A DNA stretch of 64,000 nt from Bacillus sp. J33 (GTDB lineage Bacteria; Bacillota; Bacilli; Bacillales; Cytobacillaceae): positions 52,991 to 116,990 of the forward strand of contig NZ_KI912519.1 of assembly GCF_000518885.1 (NCBI RefSeq). The letters are read 5' to 3'. Below, piece after piece: positions 30,519 through 39,796 of the stretch. The notes under the pieces were generated by a model. It was not told where the DNA came from, did not search any database, and worked only from the letters and a program-made list of their open reading frames with translations. Every line of letters starts with the position of its first letter. Within the stretch, counting starts at the first letter, position 1. The translations under genes and the position numbers were made by a program.

Positions 30519-31823
30519 TCATCTAAGTTTTTTTAAGCGGTCGCTCTGGCTGATAATATCTGTTACTCGGACACCGAAGTTCTCGTCTATGACCACTACC
30601 TCGCCTTGGGCAATTAACCGGTTATTCACCAGAATATCCACTGGTTCTCCCGCAAGCTTGTCCAGTTCTATAATTGATCCGGATGATAATTCAAGGATTT
30701 CCTTGACTGAGCGTTTTGTTCTGCCAAGTTCAACAGTAATCTGAAGCGGAATATCCAAAAGCATATCAAGATTTTTCGTTTCTGTTCCCTGCATCTGATA
30801 TGGCTCAAAGCTAGAGAATACTGCTGGCTGGACATTTGGCAGTTCTCCGCCCTGGTAGGCACTACCAAAATGCTGAGGTCCAGTTTGCTGGGATTTATTA
30901 GGTGTAGGGGCCTGCTGCTGAGCAACCTGTGTCTGATCGATAGCCTGATGCGGCGAATGGGCTGCCTGCCCTGCAGGATATTCTGTAAGACCCATTGATT
31001 GTTGATAGCCTTGATTGATTTCCGGCTGTTTTTCAGACTCTGGCTGATATTCGTTTAACTCACCTTTTTCTTTTGCCTCTAAGCTATCTCCAAAAGCAAT
31101 GCCTTCATCTGTGCTTGCTGTCCCCTGACCTGGATTTAATAATTCATTTACAAGGCTTTTTCCAAATTCAAGCGGAAGAAGCTGCATGATGTTTGAATCT
31201 ATTAAATTGCCGATTTTAAGGCGGAATGAAATCCTCGCAAGCATTTCTTCAGACGGCAGTCTTTCTGTGCCTTCACCTTGAGGCAAATCAAGAATGTCAA
31301 TCACAGGGGGCGAGATATCGACTTTTTTCCCAAAAATGGTAGACATTGAAGTTGCTGCAGAACCCATCATTTGGTTCATCGCTTCCTGGACGGCGCTTAA
31401 TTGAATTTCTCCCATTAGTTCCGCCGGGCTGATCCCATCCCCGCCCAGCATCAAGTCTGCAATTATTGCTGCATCGGATTGTTTAATGACCAGTAAATTG
31501 CTGCCAAAGAATCCTTCCGTATAACTTACCTGAATGGCAACATAAGGATGAGGAAATTCTTCCCCTAATTTACTGCGCAAGACAATGGAAACAGTTGGTG
31601 TGGTAATTTCTACCTTTTGATTTAATAATGTAGATAAAGCTGTTGCAGAGCTTCCAAAAGAGATGTTTCCAATTTCCCCTAAAGCATCCTGTTCCATATG
31701 GGACAGGTAATCTTCAGTTTGAAAAAACACATCATTGGAACTATTTAAATCATCTTCATCATCGTTTGCGGCTCCTCTTAAAAGAGCATCAATTTCATCT
31801 TGCGAAAGCATATCATCACTCAT
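30519..31823 (-). CDS. fliY: flagellar switch phosphatase FliY (FliN/CheC-type)
   Basis: It is both a C-ring component and the main CheY-P phosphatase. An N-terminal CheY-P-binding peptide (LSQDEIDALLRGA) is followed by a CheC-like domain with two active-site motifs ([18 protein letters not shown] and AVQEAMNQMMGSAATSMS). A long Gln/Pro-rich linker (about 215-330) and a FliN domain (LDIPLQITVELGRTKR to IISQSDRLKKLR) complete it. ATG at 31823 is preferred over the TTG just before it. The 434 residues exceed the B. subtilis 378, mainly in the linker. Overlaps fliM. Confidence 0.96.
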   Translation of the reverse strand: MSDDMLSQDEIDALLRGAANDDEDDLNSSNDVFFQTEDYLSHMEQDALGEIGNISFGSSATALSTLLNQKVEITTPTVSIVLRSKLGEEFPHPYVAIQVSYTEGFFGSNLLVIKQSDAAIIADLMLGGDGISPAELMGEIQLSAVQEAMNQMMGSAATSMSTIFGKKVDISPPVIDILDLPQGEGTERLPSEEMLARISFRLKIGNLIDSNIMQLLPLEFGKSLVNELLNPGQGTASTDEGIAFGDSLEAKEKGELNEYQPESEKQPEINQGYQQSMGLTEYPAGQAAHSPHQAIDQTQVAQQQAPTPNKSQQTGPQHFGSAYQGGELPNVQPAVFSSFEPYQMQGTETKNLDMLLDIPLQITVELGRTKRSVKEILELSSGSIIELDKLAGEPVDILVNNRLIAQGEVVVIDENFGVRVTDIISQSDRLKKLR

Positions 31824-32814
31824 CAACCCCGTCTCCCCCTTTCACGGTATCCAAAATTTGAATTGCTAATTTTTTGTTCATTTTCCCAGGCTGTCCCAAA
31901 AATTTTGGAATATCGCCAATTTTAATAATAAGAGGCTGGTCAATCACTTGTGTTAATTCAATTACATCCCCAACATCGAGAGACAGGAAATCCTGGATAG
32001 CAATATCAGAACTGCCTAGCTCACATATGACAGGAACTTCAGCATTCTGGATATTCCTTTCCAGCTTGGCAATTAGCTCAGGTTCTCTTCCTTTTTTGTC
32101 AGTCTGCATCCAATAATGGACTGACAGCTTAGGTATAATAGGCTCGAGTACCACATGCGGAATGCAGATATTGATCATCCCGCTTGTTTCCCCAATTGTG
32201 GTATTTAAAGAAATGACTACTACCGTTTCATTTGGCGAGACCATTTGCAGAAATTGCGGATTCACCTCAAAGTCAGCTAATAGCGGGTCCATTTCAGCAA
32301 TCGTGCTCCAGGCTTCCCGAAAGTTCTCAAAAGCCCTTTCAAATGTAGCAGACATAATTTTCGTCTCAATCTCAGTTAAATTTTCTACCTTGTTAATGCT
32401 TGAGCCTTTACCGCCCATAAGCCTGTCCATCATGGCATAGGCTATGTTAGGGTTTACTTCCATAAGAATTCGGCCATCGAGAGGCGGTACTTCAAATACA
32501 TTCAAGATTGTCATTTTCGGAATGGATCGAATAAATTCTTCATATGGTATTTGGTCAGCCGAAGCAACTGAAATTTGCACATAAGTCCTTAACTGTGCGG
32601 AAAAAAAGGTTGTTAATAGACGGGCAAAATTCTCATGTATTCTCGTTAAACTTCGTATCTGGTCCTTAGAAAATCTTAATGCTCTCTTGAAATCATAGAC
32701 TTTTACTTTTTTCTCTGATTGCTCTTTCTTCAGCTCATCCGCATCCATTTCGCCTGTTGAAAGAGCTGACAAAAGAGCATCTATTTCACTTTGTGATAAA
32801 ACCTCACTCGACAA
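31816..32814 (-). CDS. fliM: flagellar motor switch protein FliM
   Basis: It forms the middle of the C-ring and binds CheY-P. The N-terminal binding peptide LSQSEIDALLSALS is at 5-18, the central CheC-like domain (without phosphatase residues) follows, and the C-terminal FliN-like domain is at about 245-332. It starts with TTG seven bases after a very strong GGAGGTG, where no better start exists. 332 residues, as in B. subtilis. Overlaps fliY by 8 bases. Confidence 0.96.
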   Translation of the reverse strand: MSSEVLSQSEIDALLSALSTGEMDADELKKEQSEKKVKVYDFKRALRFSKDQIRSLTRIHENFARLLTTFFSAQLRTYVQISVASADQIPYEEFIRSIPKMTILNVFEVPPLDGRILMEVNPNIAYAMMDRLMGGKGSSINKVENLTEIETKIMSATFERAFENFREAWSTIAEMDPLLADFEVNPQFLQMVSPNETVVVISLNTTIGETSGMINICIPHVVLEPIIPKLSVHYWMQTDKKGREPELIAKLERNIQNAEVPVICELGSSDIAIQDFLSLDVGDVIELTQVIDQPLIIKIGDIPKFLGQPGKMNKKLAIQILDTVKGGDGVDE

Positions 32815-32854
32815 GATTCCTCACCTCCATCAATTGCAGTTTCTAATTTTGGTT

Positions 32855-33283
32855 TTACTGGAGGAGAGACTCGGTAATGTATACCTGAACGATCTTTCCT
32901 TCTTGCATTAGGCCATTAATCTTGTTTTTCAAATCTTCCTGCAGCTTGATTTGGCCTTCTTTCCCCTGAACATCCTCCGCTTTCATTTCAGATAATTCCT
33001 GAATGATAAGATTTTTCACCTGAAAATCTCTTTTTTCAAGTTCCTCTTTGGCTTTTTTGCTATCTGTCTGGATTTTGAATGAAATCCGGATATAATCATC
33101 ACTCGCCAAATTTGCTGTAACCTGCGGGATATCAACCGACGCCTCAAGAACTTCATCTATAGTCGGTTCCTTAGCCCCTTTATCATCTGAAAATTTCATT
33201 ACAACCACGAGGGCAATTGCCCCCACCAGTGCAATCACAACTAGCATAATCAGCATTATCATGAACAGCTTATTATTCTTCAT
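32855..33283 (-). CDS. fliL: flagellar stator-associated protein FliL
   Basis: It is a membrane protein near the stator that supports torque. It has one N-terminal membrane helix (about 5-30, [20 protein letters not shown]) and a periplasm-side FliL domain ([14 protein letters not shown] to QVYITESLL). I start at MKNNKLF (33283), nine bases from GGAGGG. The upstream in-frame ATG at 33289 lies too close to the ribosome site. It overlaps the swrD end by 11 bases. Confidence 0.92.
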   Translation of the reverse strand: MKNNKLFMIMLIMLVVIALVGAIALVVVMKFSDDKGAKEPTIDEVLEASVDIPQVTANLASDDYIRISFKIQTDSKKAKEELEKRDFQVKNLIIQELSEMKAEDVQGKEGQIKLQEDLKNKINGLMQEGKIVQVYITESLLQ

Positions 33284-33494
33284 CTCCATTTCCCTCCACA
33301 AGCCGCTGTCCCAAAAGATTAACAGATTGATAGAATCGTATAATCGATTGCATAACCTGTTCTTCAGTTTCTTTTACAACATACTTTTTCCCATTCGTAA
33401 GCGTAATCGTCGTATCTGGAAAAGACTCAATCGTTTCTATGTATAACGCATTTAAAATAAATCCTTTGCCATTCAGGCGAGATACTGTAATCAA
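33273..33494 (-). CDS. swrD: SwrD (FlbD/YlzI), flagellar power protein
   Basis: In B. subtilis SwrD raises flagellar motor power needed for swarming. The 73 residues match the FlbD family ([34 protein letters not shown]). The only suitable start is TTG at 33494, since an in-frame TAG lies 24 bases upstream. No Shine-Dalgarno lies at normal distance. A GGGAGGG is 39 bases upstream, but an 11-bp hairpin between the two would reduce the effective distance to about 10. The end overlaps fliL. Confidence 0.93.
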   Translation of the reverse strand: MITVSRLNGKGFILNALYIETIESFPDTTITLTNGKKYVVKETEEQVMQSIIRFYQSVNLLGQRLVEGNGDEE

Positions 33495-33540
33495 TGTCTT
33501 TATCAGGGCTAAAATCTATTCTTTCAGCCCTGTCCCTCCC
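33492..33540 (-). promoter_or_regulatory. hairpin-bridged Shine-Dalgarno for swrD
   Basis: The minus-strand RNA reads GGGAGGG (33534-33540), one base, a CAGGGCUGAAA / UUUUAGCCCUG stem (33522-33532 with 33504-33514, loop of 7), nine bases, then the UUG start (33492-33494). The stem has 11 pairs with one G-U and no U tail after it, so it is not a terminator. Folding would place the ribosome site about 10 bases from the start. Inference from sequence. Confidence 0.55.
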
Positions 33541-33545
33541 TTAAC

Positions 33546-34385
33546 TTATCGTTTTAAATTAACAAGCTCCTGCAGGATTTCATCAGATGTTGTAATGATT
33601 CGGGTGTTCGCCTGGAAGCCGCGCTGTGCTACGATCATCTCTGTAAATTCTTCCGAGAGATCAACATTGGACATTTCGAGAGTACCAGATACTAGATCAC
33701 CGGTACCATTAGTACCTGATTTACCAAGGTCAGCAACAGTAATGGAGCCGTCGTTATTAAAGTCACCTGAGTTAGCAGTTATTGTATATAAATTATTTCC
33801 TACCTTTTGTAATCCATCTGGATTCGGTACTTTAGTTAGAGCAATTACAGGTGTTGCGGGCACTGGTGTTCCACCTATCACAGTTATACTTCCATCAGAT
33901 CCAATGCTAAAGCTTTCAGCATCAGCGGGAATTTTAATTTTCACACCAGTTACGTCCGACACGAAGTACCCATCACTATTTACAAGAAATCCTTGTTCAT
34001 CTAAATAGAAGTTTCCAGCCCTGGTTAATTTAGCTTGGCTTAAATCAATTCCTGCAGTACTATTGCCAGGCGCTACCACAAAAAATCCGTCCCCGGAAAT
34101 TCCAATATCTAAAGAACGCCCAGTTGTTTGCAGACTTCCCTGTGTATGGATGGTATCAATTGTTGATAATGCAGAACCCAATCCAACCTGTTTTGGGTTC
34201 ATCCCACCTCGTGTATTATTACTTTCACTTGCACCTGAAATAGTTTGGCTCACCATATCCTTAAAAGTTACACGTCCCTTTTTAAAGCCATACGTATTAA
34301 CATTCGCAATATTATTCCCAATCACATCGAGCTTTGTTTGAAAGTTTTTCATTCCGCTTATTCCCGAATACATAGAACGCAACAT
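33546..34385 (-). CDS. flgE: flagellar hook protein FlgE (also called FlgG), with EF-hand-like loop
   Basis: It polymerises into the flexible hook. 279 residues. The N-terminal rod/hook signature (MYSGISGMKNFQTKLDVIGNN, with ANVNTYGFKK after it) and the C-terminal block (GTLEMSNVDLSEEFTEMIVAQRGFQ) are intact. The B. subtilis protein has 264 residues. Part of the extra length here is a segment with D208-x-N210-x-D212-G213-x-I215-xxx-D219, matching a canonical EF-hand or dockerin calcium loop. Start follows GAGGAGAAAAAACA. It lies between the TIGR02530-type gene and swrD. Confidence 0.95.
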   Translation of the reverse strand: MLRSMYSGISGMKNFQTKLDVIGNNIANVNTYGFKKGRVTFKDMVSQTISGASESNNTRGGMNPKQVGLGSALSTIDTIHTQGSLQTTGRSLDIGISGDGFFVVAPGNSTAGIDLSQAKLTRAGNFYLDEQGFLVNSDGYFVSDVTGVKIKIPADAESFSIGSDGSITVIGGTPVPATPVIALTKVPNPDGLQKVGNNLYTITANSGDFNNDGSITVADLGKSGTNGTGDLVSGTLEMSNVDLSEEFTEMIVAQRGFQANTRIITTSDEILQELVNLKR

Positions 34386-34462
34386 TGTTTTTTCTCCTCT
34401 CGTTTATGCTGCTTCAGTCAATCCGCAGCTTTGACTTTCCTTTAAAGGTCCAGCCATATAAT

Positions 34463-34852
34463 TTATTGATCCAAGATAATCGTTCCATTAATATTAGTGA
34501 ATATTTGAGTTCCCGCTTCCTCACGATCCATAGCCGTAATCACTGTATTATTTTTTGCGCTTACTATGAGTGCCGCATCCTTAAGCAGTACAAGCGATTC
34601 TTTTACGCCCATCATTTTGGCTTCCTGTACCTTAGCTTCAATTTGCTGCCACCGGTCCCCATTTATTTGTATTCCTCTTTGAAGGAGTCTCTGTTTTGCA
34701 TGTTTGCTGACAATTAATTTGCCATCAGGCTCTAGGGCTGTTTGCAGGTGAGCAGAAAATCTGCCTTTTGATGGCTGTTCAGTCTGAACACCATTTTTCT
34801 TACGTGCAATAACTGGCTGAGTGTGGATCGGACGAAACAAAATTTTATCCAT
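34463..34852 (-). CDS. flagellar operon protein, TIGR02530-like
   Basis: A 129-residue protein found in flagellar operons between flgD and flgE in many Bacillales, with no assigned function. Conserved parts here are KLIVSKHAKQRLLQRGIQI (about 45-63) and LLKDAALIVSAKNNTVITAMDR (about 88-109), ending NINGTIILDQ. No signal peptide or membrane helix is seen. Start ATG follows AAAAGGGAGCGATTGG. 17 bases from flgD. Assignment to the family is from memory of its signature. Confidence 0.82.
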   Translation of the reverse strand: MDKILFRPIHTQPVIARKKNGVQTEQPSKGRFSAHLQTALEPDGKLIVSKHAKQRLLQRGIQINGDRWQQIEAKVQEAKMMGVKESLVLLKDAALIVSAKNNTVITAMDREEAGTQIFTNINGTIILDQ

Positions 34853-34869
34853 CCAATCGCTCCCTTTTA

Positions 34870-35322
34870 CTATTCATTTACCTGAGAGATATTAGAAGGT
34901 TCAAGCTTTTTCCCGTCTTCCAATATAAAAATAGCTGTATTGTTTTTATACTGAATGGAAACAACTCTGCCAGTTCCTTCTTCAATACTTGGAGTCTGAT
35001 TCGAATCACTTGTTTCAGTCAGTTTATGCCATGTTATATTCTTGCCCAGGAATTGATTATAAGACATAAGCTGGCTTTGTTCCTGGAATGCCAATAATTG
35101 ATTCATGGTACTATTCATATTAGTCATTTGCTCCAGGGATGAAAAAGTTGCCATTTGGGCTATAAAGTCCTTATCCTGCATCGGATTCAATGGATCCTGG
35201 TTTTGCAGCTGAGTCATTAAAATTTTCAGAAAATCATCTTTCCCTAAAATATCTGAGCCTGTTTTGCGGGGGTGGCTTTGATAGTTTGAAAGCATTAAAG
35301 ATGAATCAATCGTCTTTGCCAT
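34870..35322 (-). CDS. flgD: flagellar hook cap protein FlgD
   Basis: It caps the growing hook so that FlgE subunits add. The family's conserved N-terminal block [20 protein letters not shown] followed by [22 protein letters not shown] is present. The C-terminal domain is short (ends near residue 150), as in B. subtilis (formerly YlxG), compared with about 230 in enterics. ATG at 35322 (MAKTIDSS) is preferred over the GTG and ATG just upstream, as it lies eight bases after TAGGAG. Confidence 0.93.
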   Translation of the reverse strand: MAKTIDSSLMLSNYQSHPRKTGSDILGKDDFLKILMTQLQNQDPLNPMQDKDFIAQMATFSSLEQMTNMNSTMNQLLAFQEQSQLMSYNQFLGKNITWHKLTETSDSNQTPSIEEGTGRVVSIQYKNNTAIFILEDGKKLEPSNISQVNE

Positions 35323-35333
35323 TTGCATCACTC

Positions 35334-36602
35334 CTATACTTCAGCATCAAGTAGTGCTTCTTTTAAAGAGTTGTTAAAATCGCTGTCAGGCTTCTGTTTA
35401 TTGTCTTCTTTATGTTGCCGCTGGCCTTGCCCTTGTTGCTGAGGCTCTTTATTAAAGGCACGGTCCTGCTGTGTCATCTGCTGAGAAATTTCTATTCTTT
35501 CAACCTGCAAGTTTTGTGAACTGAAAGCCTGCTTAAGCCCATTTATTTGTGAATCTAAAATTTCCTTCGCTGATGCAGTCGAAGTAAGTATTTTCGCAAT
35601 TATCCCCGAATCCTTATGTATAAGCTCAACGCGAATCGCTCCAAGGTGATCAGGGTTCAGCTTTATGAATAGTTTTTGCGCTCCTCCAGTTTTTAGAAAA
35701 CTGCTTTTTGATAAGATGCTTTCAAATTGCTCCATCAAATGGTCTGCACTTAAAGGCCTGCCTTGCTGATTCATCAATACCAGCTGTTCAGGCTTTGAAA
35801 GTGCCTGAAGCTGAATTTGCCCTTGCAAGCCGGCATCAAACCTGCCAATCATCTTTGGTGCAGCCTCTGTCAAAAGTTCAGTTCCTGCTAATTTTTTTTG
35901 TTTAAAAATGTTTAAATCATCTGCAAGCGGGGCAAAAACCTTTTGTATAATATTTTCCTTTTGGCCAAACACTAGGCTGTTCTTTAAATGCCCATCCAGT
36001 TTTTCTTGGACAATGCCAAGAAAAGCTTTTAAATCAATTTTATTCCCAATAAAATCTTGCTTTGCCGTCAAAAGGTCAAAAAGTTTGAGAGCTTTAAAAG
36101 CCTGTATGTCGATCCCATGTAAAGTTGTACTCTCTTTTATCTGGAGCATTGAGATAGTCTGAATTAAAGCCTGTATAGAATTTACTTCATTCGCGTTTAC
36201 TGAAAGATCAGAAGAAAGGTTTTCTATTTTTACATCGGGATTTATACTTTCAAGCAGACCTTCTAGCTTATGCTTTAATACTTCCTTAGAAAGTTTCAAT
36301 TGTTCAGCAATCACTTCAGGAATGTCTGTATTTGTCTGCAAAACAGCCTTATCAAAAAGCTCCTGCCCATTTTCTAATTGCGAAAGGTCATTTATTTGAA
36401 GGAACTCAACAAGCGCTATTAATTCCTCAACTGACTCACACTCTTCACCTGGAACACCGTCTAAACATTCAACCCCGGTTTCACTGTTTCCAATCAGGTT
36501 TGAAACAAGGCTGGCAAAGCCGCTATTTACTTCCCCTGACAGAGATTCTTTTTTAACGGAAGGATATTGCGATTGGAAAAATCCCAGTCCTCCAATTTGC
36601 AC
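35334..36602 (-). CDS. fliK: flagellar hook-length control protein FliK
   Basis: It is an exported ruler that measures hook length and triggers the FlhB switch. 422 residues with a long, poorly conserved N-terminal region and a C-terminal hook domain ([19 protein letters not shown] to NLQVERIEI, about 310-370), then a Gln-rich tail ([15 protein letters not shown]). Start is the GTG at 36602, five bases after AAAGGGGGTG. In-frame ATGs further upstream (36620-36623) precede that ribosome site and are less likely. Confidence 0.93.
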   Translation of the reverse strand: MQIGGLGFFQSQYPSVKKESLSGEVNSGFASLVSNLIGNSETGVECLDGVPGEECESVEELIALVEFLQINDLSQLENGQELFDKAVLQTNTDIPEVIAEQLKLSKEVLKHKLEGLLESINPDVKIENLSSDLSVNANEVNSIQALIQTISMLQIKESTTLHGIDIQAFKALKLFDLLTAKQDFIGNKIDLKAFLGIVQEKLDGHLKNSLVFGQKENIIQKVFAPLADDLNIFKQKKLAGTELLTEAAPKMIGRFDAGLQGQIQLQALSKPEQLVLMNQQGRPLSADHLMEQFESILSKSSFLKTGGAQKLFIKLNPDHLGAIRVELIHKDSGIIAKILTSTASAKEILDSQINGLKQAFSSQNLQVERIEISQQMTQQDRAFNKEPQQQGQGQRQHKEDNKQKPDSDFNNSLKEALLDAEV

Positions 36603-36629
36603 GTTTTCACCCCCTTTCATCATTTAAAC

Positions 36630-37241
36630 CTAATTGTTCTGCGCGTTGTTTTCTTCCGCTGCAGTGAGAAGTGCTGTATAACGTGCTGCATCCTCGGGAT
36701 CCATCTTCTCCATGATTTCTGCCAAAGTATCCGCCTTAATATTTGATAGGATTTTTACAGCTTCATCTTCTTTCATTTCAGTCAGGATGGGTGCTGCTTT
36801 TTTGGCAGAAATGGATTCATAGGTTTTCACTATATCTTTGAATGCACGTTTATTTTCTTCTTTAATAGCCGTCAGTTCTTCAATTTCATGTTCCAGACGC
36901 TGTTTTTCCAGCCCTGCCCTTTCAATTTCAAGGTTTTTGCTTTCAAGCTGGTCTTCAAGCTGCGTTATCCTTGCTTCACGATCTTTTATTTCAGCTTCCA
37001 GTTCAATAAGCTGTTCTTCTATAGCTTCTTGAGGGCTGGAGCTTTCCCCATCAAACATGGACGATAGAAAGGGAACCTTTTGACTGTACTCCTTAGCTGT
37101 CTCAAAAATGTTATTGCCCGATAACGTAAAAACAAGGAGCGCAACCGTTATAGCAAATAAAACCGGAATAAAGAAAGCAAATAAAAACCATTGAAGCTTG
37201 CTAATTTTTTGTGACTCCTGTTCTACTGGCATTCTTTCCAT
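36630..37241 (-). CDS. ylxF: MotE/YlxF-like membrane protein with MgtE N-domain
   Basis: The 203 residues have one membrane helix (about 18-42), a long coiled coil (about 70-140, ELEAEIKDREARITQLEDQL) and a C-terminal MgtE-N-like domain (KAAPILTEMKEDEAVKILSNI to MDPEDAARYTALL). Homologues (MotE in rhizobia, YlxF in Bacillus) act near the motor or stator, in part as chaperones. It is always between fliJ and fliK. Molecular role in Bacillus is not settled. Confidence 0.87.
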   Translation of the reverse strand: MERMPVEQESQKISKLQWFLFAFFIPVLFAITVALLVFTLSGNNIFETAKEYSQKVPFLSSMFDGESSSPQEAIEEQLIELEAEIKDREARITQLEDQLESKNLEIERAGLEKQRLEHEIEELTAIKEENKRAFKDIVKTYESISAKKAAPILTEMKEDEAVKILSNIKADTLAEIMEKMDPEDAARYTALLTAAEENNAQNN

Positions 37242-37249
37242 TTAACCAC

Positions 37250-37693
37250 CTAATTTCCCCGATTCATATAAAGCTGGATCGAGATATCATCCATTTGCCT
37301 GGCTTCTTTTTGCTTCATATCTTCCATAAAACTGTCTAAATCTCTTTCTTTCATTTTTTCATACTTTTTCACTTCAATATTTTTTTCCATTAGTTTTTCC
37401 TGCTGAAAATTCATTTGGCTTCGAGCATTGGCAACCATTTTTTGATAATGGCCGATTGATTTTTCAAGGGCATAAACGAAATGCTGGTGATGCCTAATTT
37501 CCTGGACAGGCAGCCCCTTGATTAACCTTGATTGCTGATAGGCCTCCAGATCTTCTTTTTTCTTAAGGAGCTCGTATAATTTCCCAGCAGCTTCTTCAAA
37601 ACGTTTTACTGCCTCACTGTATACATCAAAGGCTTGATCCTTTTCTCTTTCTTTTATGCGAAGAATTTTGTTGAATTTAAATTCGTAGTGCAC
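37250..37693 (-). CDS. fliJ: flagellar export ATPase stalk protein FliJ
   Basis: It forms the central stalk of the FliI hexamer and escorts chaperones. 147 residues, almost entirely a two-stranded coiled coil, with YEFKFNKILRIKEREKDQA at the N-terminus. It starts at GTG (37693) after GGAGAATGACAAA, 4 bases after fliI. Confidence 0.95.
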   Translation of the reverse strand: MHYEFKFNKILRIKEREKDQAFDVYSEAVKRFEEAAGKLYELLKKKEDLEAYQQSRLIKGLPVQEIRHHQHFVYALEKSIGHYQKMVANARSQMNFQQEKLMEKNIEVKKYEKMKERDLDSFMEDMKQKEARQMDDISIQLYMNRGN

Positions 37694-37697
37694 TTTG

Positions 37698-39014
37698 TCA
37701 TTCTCCTTTTCCAGCTATTCCTTTTAATTGATCAATGCTTTCCAAGATAGAAATTTTTTCATGCGTTTCTTGTTTCAAGAAAGAGATAATGGATGGATAA
37801 GCCCTTATGGCCTCATCAATCTCTATTGAAGATCCTCGCTTATATGCCCCGATATTAATTAAATCCTCAGAATTTATATAGGTGCTTAACAATTCCCTTA
37901 TTTTTTCTGCTGATTTGATATGTTCTGAATCTGCAATGCTGTTCATAACCCTGCTGACACTCTTAAGCACATTTATTGCAGGATATTGTCCTTTATTGGC
38001 AAGTGTCCTATCTAAAACAAAATGCCCATCGAGTATTCCCCTTACCGTATCTGCAATCGGCTCATTCATATCATCCCCGTCAACCAATACTGTATAAAAT
38101 GCTGTTATGGAACCATGTTCATTTGTTCCTGTTCTCTCAAGCAGCTTAGGGAGAATTGCAAATACAGATGGTGTATAGCCTTTTGTCGTTGGCGGTTCGC
38201 CAACTGCAAGGCCAATTTCCCGCTGCGCCATTGCCACCCGTGTTACCGAGTCCATCATAAGCATGACATTCATGCCCTTATCTCTGAAGTACTCTGCAAT
38301 TGCTGTTGCTGTATAGGCACCTTTAATCCTCAATAAAGCTGGCTGATCGGATGTTGCCACCACTACAATGGATCTGCTCAAACCTTCCGGGCCCAAATCC
38401 CTCTCAATAAATTCGCGGACCTCCCTGCCCCGTTCACCTATGAGAGCAATAATATTTAAATCAGCATTGGTATTCCGGGCAATCATTCCTAAGAGTGTAC
38501 TTTTACCCACACCGCTCCCGGCAAAGATCCCAACTCTTTGGCCATTTCCTACTGTCAGTAAACTATCAATCAATCGTACTCCTACCTCAATAGGTTCTGA
38601 GATTGGCGGCCTTTTCAGCGGATTGGGAGGTGACTGCTCAGTTAATACAGGTGTAAGGCCTTTAGGAAGCTGGGAGCCATTAAGAGGCTGTCCCAATGAA
38701 TCGATAACCTGTCCTATCAATGAAGGTCCTATTTTTACCTCAAGCGGCTTGGAGGATGCTTCCACCAAACAGCCGGGAGAGATATCCTGAATATCGGTGT
38801 AGGGCATCAGAATCACATTTTCATTTTTGAAGCCGACAACCTCAGCCTGAATCTTTCTGGGTCGGCCTTTGCCGATATGGATGCAGCAAACATCCCCAAC
38901 TGAGCTTTCAGGTCCCTGTGATTCAATCATTAGCCCAACGACTCTCTTAACTCTTCCAAACCGCTTATAGCTATCTATTTGATCAATTTTGTCAATCAAT
39001 TGCTCCAGCTTCAT
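37698..39014 (-). CDS. fliI: flagellar export ATPase FliI
   Basis: It powers entry of substrates into the export gate and is homologous to F1 beta. The Walker A GSGVGKST lies near residue 167, ALIGERGREVREFIE follows, and the Walker B strand MNVMLMMDSVTRVAMAQREIGLAVGEPP includes the FliI hallmark. 438 residues, complete. It overlaps fliH by 4 bases. Confidence 0.98.
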   Translation of the reverse strand: MKLEQLIDKIDQIDSYKRFGRVKRVVGLMIESQGPESSVGDVCCIHIGKGRPRKIQAEVVGFKNENVILMPYTDIQDISPGCLVEASSKPLEVKIGPSLIGQVIDSLGQPLNGSQLPKGLTPVLTEQSPPNPLKRPPISEPIEVGVRLIDSLLTVGNGQRVGIFAGSGVGKSTLLGMIARNTNADLNIIALIGERGREVREFIERDLGPEGLSRSIVVVATSDQPALLRIKGAYTATAIAEYFRDKGMNVMLMMDSVTRVAMAQREIGLAVGEPPTTKGYTPSVFAILPKLLERTGTNEHGSITAFYTVLVDGDDMNEPIADTVRGILDGHFVLDRTLANKGQYPAINVLKSVSRVMNSIADSEHIKSAEKIRELLSTYINSEDLINIGAYKRGSSIEIDEAIRAYPSIISFLKQETHEKISILESIDQLKGIAGKGE

Positions 39015-39796
39015 TGCTCTTCACTCTCCAGAAGTTCGAAAAGCCTTCTCTTAATTTCTTCTAGCTGGCTATCCACGCTTGCTTCGATTCTTCCATTGAC
39101 AGATTCTATAATGCAGCTTGTTTGGCTGAGTTCCTCATCTGGATAGATATATAAATCTGTTTCTTTTGGAAAGACCCTAATCAGCTCTGCCTTATGAGAT
39201 AGGAGCAGATCATAATGAACAGGATTTACATGAAGCTGAATCTCCCTATACTCCCTAGCTTCTTTAAGGGCCCTTTTTACAATAGAAAGAAATTGCTTAC
39301 TGTCCTGATCAAGAACTTGGCCAAGTATTCTCCCGGCCGCTTTTAAGCCCAAATCTAAAATGGTTCGTTCTGATGACTCTATTTGCATCTTATAATCAAG
39401 TCTTGCAGAATTAACAACTTCTTTTGCCGAATGGATTAAACGCTTATATTCTTCTAAGCCGCTTTGCCTACCATCTTCCATTCCAGCTGCATAGCCTTGC
39501 TGGCGGGCTTCCTCTAAGGCAGCTTTTCTTTCATGTTCAAGCTCTTCCATTTGCTGTTTCATTTGCTGATGGATTTTTTCGGCTTCTGTTTTGGCAGCCT
39601 CCAGAATGGCTTCAGCTTCCTGGCGTGCTCCTGCAAGCCTTGCATCGATTTGCGCTTCTTTTTTTTTAAAATACTCCTCAGGCTCCTGATCTCCCACTTG
39701 TTTATGGCTGTCAATCATTCTAATTGAAATGACTTTCTTTTCCACTTGTATTTGATTGGAAGGGAGTGATTTTATCAATCTAGACAATAATATCAT
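39011..39796 (-). CDS. fliH: flagellar export ATPase regulator FliH
   Basis: It dimerises and links FliI to FliN/FliY on the C-ring. 261 residues. A long coiled coil (about 35-120, KKKEAQIDARLAGARQEAE to EEARQQGYAAGMEDGRQ) includes Gly-x3-Gly-like turns, and the C-terminal domain resembles the V/F-ATPase peripheral stalk. The ATG at 39796 lies inside fliG's end. A TTG at 39787 has a better-placed GGGGGAG (nine bases), so the protein may be three residues shorter. Confidence 0.93.
   Translation of the reverse strand: MILLSRLIKSLPSNQIQVEKKVISIRMIDSHKQVGDQEPEEYFKKKEAQIDARLAGARQEAEAILEAAKTEAEKIHQQMKQQMEELEHERKAALEEARQQGYAAGMEDGRQSGLEEYKRLIHSAKEVVNSARLDYKMQIESSERTILDLGLKAAGRILGQVLDQDSKQFLSIVKRALKEAREYREIQLHVNPVHYDLLLSHKAELIRVFPKETDLYIYPDEELSQTSCIIESVNGRIEASVDSQLEEIKRRLFELLESEEQ

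Noticed and set aside
33504..33532. Hairpin between flgE and swrD as a terminator
   Set aside because: No U tail; its position between ribosome site and start suggests a translation role instead.
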